A stretch of DNA of 64,000 bases, from the NCBI RefSeq assembly GCF_947493875.1, contig NZ_CANLSU010000008.1:1-64000 (forward strand), written 5' to 3'. Shown here in pieces: positions 59,276 to 64,000 of the stretch. The translations under genes were made by a program, and so were the position numbers. Positions within the stretch are counted from its first letter, which is position 1, and each line of letters begins with the position of its first letter. Below the pieces are notes generated by a model. That model ran no database searches. It saw only the letters and a list, made by a program, of their open reading frames with translations, and was not told the DNA's origin. The DNA comes from an uncultured Marinococcus sp. Its GTDB lineage: Bacteria > Bacillota > Bacilli > Bacillales > Marinococcaceae.

Positions 59276-60285
59276 GCCGCTTCACTCCTCCCAGTTATTA
59301 GTAAGTTAATTATAATTACTGCTTCTCTCTTCTGTCTACTCCTCTTTTTGTAATAGTTATTCGATGAAACAACATTATTCAAATTTTCACCTTGTTGTTT
59401 ACATCGTTTATTTATTTAACAACTAAATTACAATGATTAATAATTAGAGAGCTCTGCACGCCTCTCGTATTAAGGGTTTCAATTTTGAACTATTACACAT
59501 TGAGGAGTAAACTATTACACATTGGGGAGTGAACTATTACAATTAAGGGAGTCTAACTATTACACATTGAGGAGTGAACTATTACAATTAGGGGAGTGAA
59601 CTATTACACATCGAGGAGTAACTATTACACATTAGGGAGTCCAACTATTACAAAAAGAGGAGTGCAATTTTGTGAATTATATGTCTCTAACTATTACACA
59701 TTGAGGAGTTTAAAAGTTATAAATGTTTAAATTTGTTATTACATTTATGTAAATGTTTCAGTTTTAATGAATTTTGCATAAGTATAATAATATTTTATTT
59801 TTTTTTCGAAGAACAAACTGAATTTAAACTTAAAGACCAATCGTAAAATGTATGTGATGCTAATAACTATTACACATTGAGGAGTCAATTTTAAGAAATA
59901 GTTTTCCAAAGAATTGATACACTTTAACTTTTGATATTAGATAACAATAATTAAAATATAAAAGTAAACTTAACAAATTAATAAAACTGTTATGTTTATG
60001 TTTACTTAAACATTTAATTATTGTGCCTTTTATTGTAGTCCTTTGAGCAGATCTAACGGGGGATTAGAAATTTAATGAGTTGTATTGGAGGTGACTTAAA
60101 ATTATTGATTACTTAAATAGTAAGAACTTTTATTTAAACTATTACATAAACTAAAACGTTTTTGTAATAGTTTAAAGTATGAATAGTATGAGTAATTTAT
60201 ATGTTACTAGTAGTTGAAAAAAATATTACATGTGATATATTACATTATACATACACTTAAGTTATATCGATCAGGAGCGAATAAC
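59276..60285. other. Origin region: iterons, AT-rich stretch and inverted iteron core
   Basis: About 1 kb without a gene, running from the rep start to the lyase start. It holds ten iterons (59488-59887), an AT-rich segment (about 59710-60040) that could be the melting region, and AAACTATTACA (60136-60146) facing its inverted copy TGTAATAGTTT (60163-60173), i.e. the iteron core as an inverted pair close to the promoter of the lyase gene. DnaA boxes were not identified by eye. Confidence 0.75.
59488..59887 (+). repeat. Ten iterons of the rep origin
   Basis: Core unit CTATTACACATTGAGGAGT, preceded by AA, with small variants (CAATTAGGGGAGT, CACATTAGGGAGT, CAAAAAGAGGAGT). Copies begin at 59488, 59510, 59532, 59555, 59577, 59599, 59620, 59643, 59689 and 59867: eight at a 21-23 bp pitch (two helix turns) and two outliers, all in the same orientation. 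Direct repeats next to a Rep_3 gene are initiator-binding and copy-control sites. Confidence 0.93.
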
Positions 60286-61512
60286 ATGAAAAAAACGACC
60301 GAAGCGTATTCGTACGTAACAAATAAAAATGTTTCTTCCACTACACATGAAGACTCGGCTTATTTTTCTGCAGAGAAAATCGGCAAAGTCTGGCGATTCC
60401 AACAAACTCATAAAAAATATACAAACACTCCGCTTTATTCGTTACGCCATCTGGCAAACTATCTTGGTGTAAAAGATATCAAAGTGAAAGATGAATCGAC
60501 ACGTTTTGGCTTAAATGCTTTTAAAGTCATGGGAGGCATTTATGCCGTCGCTAAATATTTAGCTGAGCTTTTAGATAAAGATGTTGATAACCTTTCCTTT
60601 GAAGAGCTGCAATCAGCAGAAACAAGAAATGCCCTTGGAGACATTACATTTATTACGGCGACAGACGGGAATCACGGACGCGGATTAGCGTGGGCAGCTA
60701 GAGAATTAGGCCAGGAAGCTGCCATATATATGCCCAAAGGATCGCAGCCATCTCGATTGGAGGCTATTCAAAATGAAGGAGCATTTGCTGAAATAACAGA
60801 GTTAAATTACGATGCAACTGTACGAATGGCTGCAAGACTGGCGAAAGAAAACGATTGGGTAATGGTTCAAGATACGGCATGGGAAGGTTACGAGAAAATC
60901 CCTCTCTGGATCATGCAGGGCTACGCGTCGATAGCACATGAAATCGTCCAAGAAATGGATAAAACAGATGATCCAGCACCCACCCATGTTTTCCTTCAAG
61001 CAGGTGTGGGTTCATTTGCTGCAGGGATTGCAAGCTATTTGAAGCAACATTATCAAGGTCAAGCGCCTAAAATTATTGTGGTGGAACCGGACAAAGCAGA
61101 ATGCTATTATCGTTCTTTTTTAAATACTCATAATGAAATGGAAATAGTAGAAGGAGAAATGGATACCATCATGGCTGGTTTGGCTTGCGGAGAGCCGAGC
61201 AGTATTGCGTTCCGGCTCTTGAGCCACTATGCTGCTGCTTCGTATTCATGTGGTGACAGCATCGCAGCTTTAGGGATGAGGATTTTAGGTAATCCCCTTC
61301 AGGGTGACCCACGAATTATTTCAGGAGAATCAGGGGCGGTACCACTTGGATTACTGTATCGCTTGCGCACGAAGGAACGAGATAAAACATGCGAAGCGAT
61401 TAACCTGGATCAGAATGCCAGAGTGTTAATTATCAGCACCGAAGGTGATACAGATCAACAGCATTACAGGAACATCGTCTGGAATGGTTGTTTTCCAAAT
61501 GAGTGCATCTAA
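60286..61512 (+). CDS. dpaL: Diaminopropionate ammonia-lyase (YgeX-like)
   Basis: PLP enzyme of fold type II that breaks 2,3-diaminopropionate to pyruvate and ammonia. 408 aa from the ATG at 60286 (TCAGGAGCGAATAAC); a frame open to 60214 has no site. The PLP lysine is in FGLNAFKVMGGIYAV near residue 80; TDGNHGRGLAWAAREL near 128 binds the phosphate; VQDTAWEGYEKIPLWIMQGY and GVGSFAAGIASYLKQHY are family segments. Followed by an M20 hydrolase gene, as ygeX is by ygeY in E. coli. Confidence 0.9.
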   Translation: MKKTTEAYSYVTNKNVSSTTHEDSAYFSAEKIGKVWRFQQTHKKYTNTPLYSLRHLANYLGVKDIKVKDESTRFGLNAFKVMGGIYAVAKYLAELLDKDVDNLSFEELQSAETRNALGDITFITATDGNHGRGLAWAARELGQEAAIYMPKGSQPSRLEAIQNEGAFAEITELNYDATVRMAARLAKENDWVMVQDTAWEGYEKIPLWIMQGYASIAHEIVQEMDKTDDPAPTHVFLQAGVGSFAAGIASYLKQHYQGQAPKIIVVEPDKAECYYRSFLNTHNEMEIVEGEMDTIMAGLACGEPSSIAFRLLSHYAAASYSCGDSIAALGMRILGNPLQGDPRIISGESGAVPLGLLYRLRTKERDKTCEAINLDQNARVLIISTEGDTDQQHYRNIVWNGCFPNECI

Positions 61513-61706
61513 TAATTTTAAGACTACTTCTGCCATTATTAAAAATATTGATCGGTTTTGAGAAACAGCCAATAACTTTTTTTAAATATCGTCCTTTTAT
61601 CCGGAAACATGGCCATTGTCTTTATACCTGAAAGGGCGTTTCTTTTTCATAATCACTTTGCGCCGTCAAATTGTTGAATGTCCTTATGATTTAAAGGAGG
61701 AGCCAG

Positions 61707-62837
61707 ATGACCAGCGAGAAAATATTACGTTTATTGCAAGAATTAATACAAATTCCGTCTGTTAACCCCGGTTTATGCCCGCAGGAAGGTTATAATGAAG
61801 AAAAGATTGCAATATATATTGTAGATTGGTTGACCGCCAATGACATAAAAGCTCGCTTGGAATATATAGAAGGTTCACGTCCTAATGTTGTTGCAGAAGT
61901 GGGTGAAGATGATGGGCCTACATTGTGTTTGTGTGCCCACTTAGACACAGTTAGCGCTATGGGAATGGAAATCGATCCCTTTGTTCCAAGATTAGAGGCA
62001 GGACGTGTTTACGGGAGAGGGAGCTGTGATATGAAAGCTGGTATAGCGGCGATTATGGGCGCAGCTGTTGACATAGCCGAAGAAGGAAATATAAATGGTA
62101 AATTAATCGTGGCCTTAGTTTGTGATGAAGAGTACAAAAGCATCGGAGCAGAGCATTTTGTATCGAAATATAATGCTGATGCATGCATTATCACAGAACC
62201 TACGGATATGAAGCTGGTAGCTGCACACAAAGGCTTTTTGTGGGGGAAAGTTACTACACATGGAAAGAGTGCTCACGGAAGCAGGTGGGATTTAGGGCAA
62301 AGTGCTATCACGAAAATGGGGCCTATTATTACAGCCCTGGATCAATTTGATAAGAGTATATTACGCAATAAAACGCATGATTTATTAGGGCCGGCCTCTA
62401 TGCATGTAAGCCTTATTGATGGAGGAACTGAAATATCCACCTATGCTGCCACTAGTGAGATGCATTTTGAACGAAGAACACTGCTATCGGAAGAATATCA
62501 ACACACAACCAATGAAATAGAAAGCGTAATAAAAGACGTGGAGGAATGGGCTCATATCAATTGGGTATTTGAACGAAAACCATCTGTATGCTCTTTAGAT
62601 GACTTCATTGTTCAAACAGCTTCTTCGTCTTTTCAAGAATTAATAGGAGAGAAACCAGAGGTAGTAGGATGGGATTTCTGGACAGACGCAGCTGTTTTTC
62701 AACAACGGGATATTCCTTCTATCAATTTGGGCCCTATTGGTTATGGTTTGCACGAACCCGTTGAATGGGTCGAATTTGATTCTATGCTTCAAATTCAACG
62801 AGTCTTGGTGGATACAGCTAAACGTTTTTTGAAATAA
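61707..62837 (+). CDS. M20-family metallopeptidase/deacylase (ArgE/DapE/YgeY-like)
   Basis: 376 aa, dinuclear zinc hydrolase for acylated amino acids or small peptides. Zinc ligands: CLCAHLDTVSAMGMEIDPF (His and Asp near 75), YGRGSCDMKAGIAAIMGAA (Asp near 107), VCDEEYKSIGAEH (catalytic Glu pair near 140), ITEPTDMKLVAAHKG near 165 and the C-terminal His in GLHEPVEWVE. AAAGGAGGAGCCAG site. With the lyase upstream it could free diaminopropionate or a related amino acid from an acyl or peptide form; inference. Confidence 0.88.
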   Translation: MTSEKILRLLQELIQIPSVNPGLCPQEGYNEEKIAIYIVDWLTANDIKARLEYIEGSRPNVVAEVGEDDGPTLCLCAHLDTVSAMGMEIDPFVPRLEAGRVYGRGSCDMKAGIAAIMGAAVDIAEEGNINGKLIVALVCDEEYKSIGAEHFVSKYNADACIITEPTDMKLVAAHKGFLWGKVTTHGKSAHGSRWDLGQSAITKMGPIITALDQFDKSILRNKTHDLLGPASMHVSLIDGGTEISTYAATSEMHFERRTLLSEEYQHTTNEIESVIKDVEEWAHINWVFERKPSVCSLDDFIVQTASSSFQELIGEKPEVVGWDFWTDAAVFQQRDIPSINLGPIGYGLHEPVEWVEFDSMLQIQRVLVDTAKRFLK

Positions 62838-62929
62838 ATCTAGTTGCTGAAGTTTTTAGTGAAGACTGGCTCATTCGTTGCGTAATCGCTCATACTACGT
62901 CATGTCTAATAATAGGAGTGCATTAAAAA

Positions 62930-63598
62930 ATGGTGAAGAATGAAGGAATGAAGATAAAACGCACATTTATGCGAGATGAAGCATACAGTATTCTTCGTGA
63001 ATGGATTATGATTGGAAAGCTTGAGCCTGGTTTTAAGCTTAGAGACCAGGAGCTTTCTGACATGTTAGGAATTAGTCGTACACCGGTCAGAGAGGCTTTA
63101 CTGCGGTTAGAAGATGAGGGGTTGGTTGTTACTTATGCTAACCGTTGGACTTTAGTGGCCTCTATTAACCTTGAAGAAGCTGAGCACATTTATCCTATTG
63201 TCCAATCATTAGAAAACTTAGCCATTGAACAAGGGTTCAATTATTTCTCTGCCGAAACCATTGAAAAACTTAAAATGCAAAATGAAGATTTTAAAATAAA
63301 GATTAAAAGTGGAGATAAGTTTGCTGCCCTGCAAGCAGATAATGATTTCCACCATACCATTGTAGAGTTAGCAGCAAACCCGGAGCTGACTAAATTACTA
63401 ACAAATTTAAAAACAAAAGTGCAACGCATGGAAATCCATTATTTTAGTGAGGTGGATAATAGTCTTGAATCTTATGACGAACATGAAAGAATAATTGAGG
63501 CCTTGAAAAGTCATGATAAAACTTCAATTAAAAAAACGGTGAGCGCTAATTGGGAAAATAGCTTACAAAGGATTCGCCAAACTCAAGGTTCTGAATAA
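62930..63598 (+). CDS. GntR-family transcriptional regulator (FadR type)
   Basis: 222 aa. Winged-helix GntR domain: AYSILREWIMIGKLEPGFKL then LSDMLGISRTPVREALLRLE and DEGLVVTYANRWT. C-terminal FCD-type ligand domain of helices with the usual acidic and His positions (ADNDFHHTIVELAANPEL; SYDEHERIIEALKSHD). Likely controls the surrounding catabolic genes. TAGGAGTGC precedes the start. Located 93 bp after the M20 gene. Confidence 0.9.
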   Translation: MVKNEGMKIKRTFMRDEAYSILREWIMIGKLEPGFKLRDQELSDMLGISRTPVREALLRLEDEGLVVTYANRWTLVASINLEEAEHIYPIVQSLENLAIEQGFNYFSAETIEKLKMQNEDFKIKIKSGDKFAALQADNDFHHTIVELAANPELTKLLTNLKTKVQRMEIHYFSEVDNSLESYDEHERIIEALKSHDKTSIKKTVSANWENSLQRIRQTQGSE

Positions 63599-63624
63599 TC
63601 GAGTGATTGTTAAGGAAGGGAAGC

Positions 63625-64000
63625 ATGGACTATATGGAGGAACTAAACTTTACAGAAACCGACATTCGTCAACGAGTACTCAATTGTCAAAAAAGGTTGA
63701 AACAAGAAGAATACACCGGTCTTATCCTTTCCGCAGAACCTAATATTAATTACTACTCTGACTTCCGAACTCATGCGCCCTGGAGTACTATGGCTAGGCC
63801 GATATTTCTATTTATAGGTCACACGGGTCTTCCAATTCTCTATGTTCATGTATTTCAATACCCAGAGGCGAAAATGATCGCCAAAGGATGCGAGGTCCGC
63901 TATTATGAAAATTTATTTAGTGCCATAGAATCGGAATTGGCAGGAATCATGCAGGAATTAGATATGGCAAAGGGGAAAGTTGGCGTTGAAAAAGGGAAGG
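63625..64000 (+). CDS. M24-family (Xaa-Pro/creatinase-like) peptidase, N-terminal part
   Basis: Runs off the right edge; 125 codons are visible. ATG at 63625 with AAGGAAGGGAAGC. The visible part is the non-catalytic creatinase N-domain: RQRVLNCQKRLKQEEYTGLI then SAEPNINYYSDFRTHAPWS and a CEVRYYENLFSAIES segment. The metal-binding catalytic domain is beyond the window. Members hydrolyse Xaa-Pro peptides or cyclic amidines such as ectoine and creatine; substrate unknown. Fourth gene of the catabolic cluster. Confidence 0.82.
   Translation, partial: MDYMEELNFTETDIRQRVLNCQKRLKQEEYTGLILSAEPNINYYSDFRTHAPWSTMARPIFLFIGHTGLPILYVHVFQYPEAKMIAKGCEVRYYENLFSAIESELAGIMQELDMAKGKVGVEKGK

Noticed and set aside
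59488..59887. Possible CRISPR array
   Set aside because: Units are contiguous at 21-23 bp without spacers and sit next to a Rep_3 gene, so they are iterons.

Overview
The window looks like a large conjugative plasmid of a low-to-mid GC Gram-positive bacterium of the Bacillaceae, possibly a salt- or alkali-tolerant one judging by the many acidic proteins. The reasons are a Rep_3-type initiator with a field of iterons, a ParA/small-RHH partition pair, a relaxase with an oriT-like region, a complete Gram-positive type IV secretion (mating-pair) operon, a B. subtilis-type LexA box (CGAAC-N4-GTTCG), and strong AGGAGG ribosome-binding sites throughout. No database search was possible; product names come from recognisable motifs and gene order.

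Layout. 1-1.4 kb: nested insertion scars (an IS256-family element inside an IS21-type istB remnant inside a truncated methyltransferase) and a decayed P-type ATPase fragment. 1.4-7.2 kb: a copper/metal resistance cluster on the minus strand (copZ, copA, csoR, a glutaredoxin-like protein, a CopB-type ATPase) with two CsoR-like operators. 7.2-8.1 kb: a serine resolvase with a res-like region. 8.1-28.6 kb: an accessory island rich in DNA-processing and probable defence genes: an OLD-family ATPase/nuclease, SbcC-SbcD, a HAD phosphatase, a gene-poor decayed stretch (about 15.4-19.1 kb), a second resolvase, a membrane-anchored Mrr-like nuclease, a 1561-aa Type ISP restriction-modification enzyme and a KAP P-loop NTPase. 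28.7-31.7 kb: a LexA-boxed YolD-UvrX-HTH operon and an unknown small-membrane/coiled-coil gene pair.

31.7-37.3 kb: the mobilisation block (primase-like Toprim protein, ArdC/LtrC-like antirestriction protein, accessory proteins, MobL-type relaxase, RHH protein) read away from an oriT-like region at about 37.0-37.3 kb that carries three identical palindromes. 37.3-51.9 kb: the tra operon (VirB8-like, lytic transglycosylase/NlpC-P60, VirB4, TrsD-like, VirB3-like, a VirB6-like protein with a huge repetitive tail, VirD4, a single-pass membrane protein, VirB2-like pilin, lipoprotein), with an intrinsic terminator just after the pilin gene. 52-55 kb: an alpha/beta hydrolase - histidine kinase - response regulator operon. 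55-60.3 kb: the replication/partition region (HTH replication-associated protein, a TTG-start RHH protein, ParA, ParB-like, Rep_3 initiator, ten iterons). 60.3-64 kb: a catabolic cluster (diaminopropionate ammonia-lyase, M20 deacylase/peptidase, GntR regulator, M24 peptidase running off the right edge).

How it fits together: the 59 kb rep/iteron region and par genes keep the plasmid, the 31-52 kb genes move it, and the left half is cargo. Base composition is visibly mosaic: the tra, uvrX and resolvase genes are GC-richer, whereas the OLD, Type ISP and KAP genes are strongly AT-rich, consistent with separate acquisition of the defence-type cargo.
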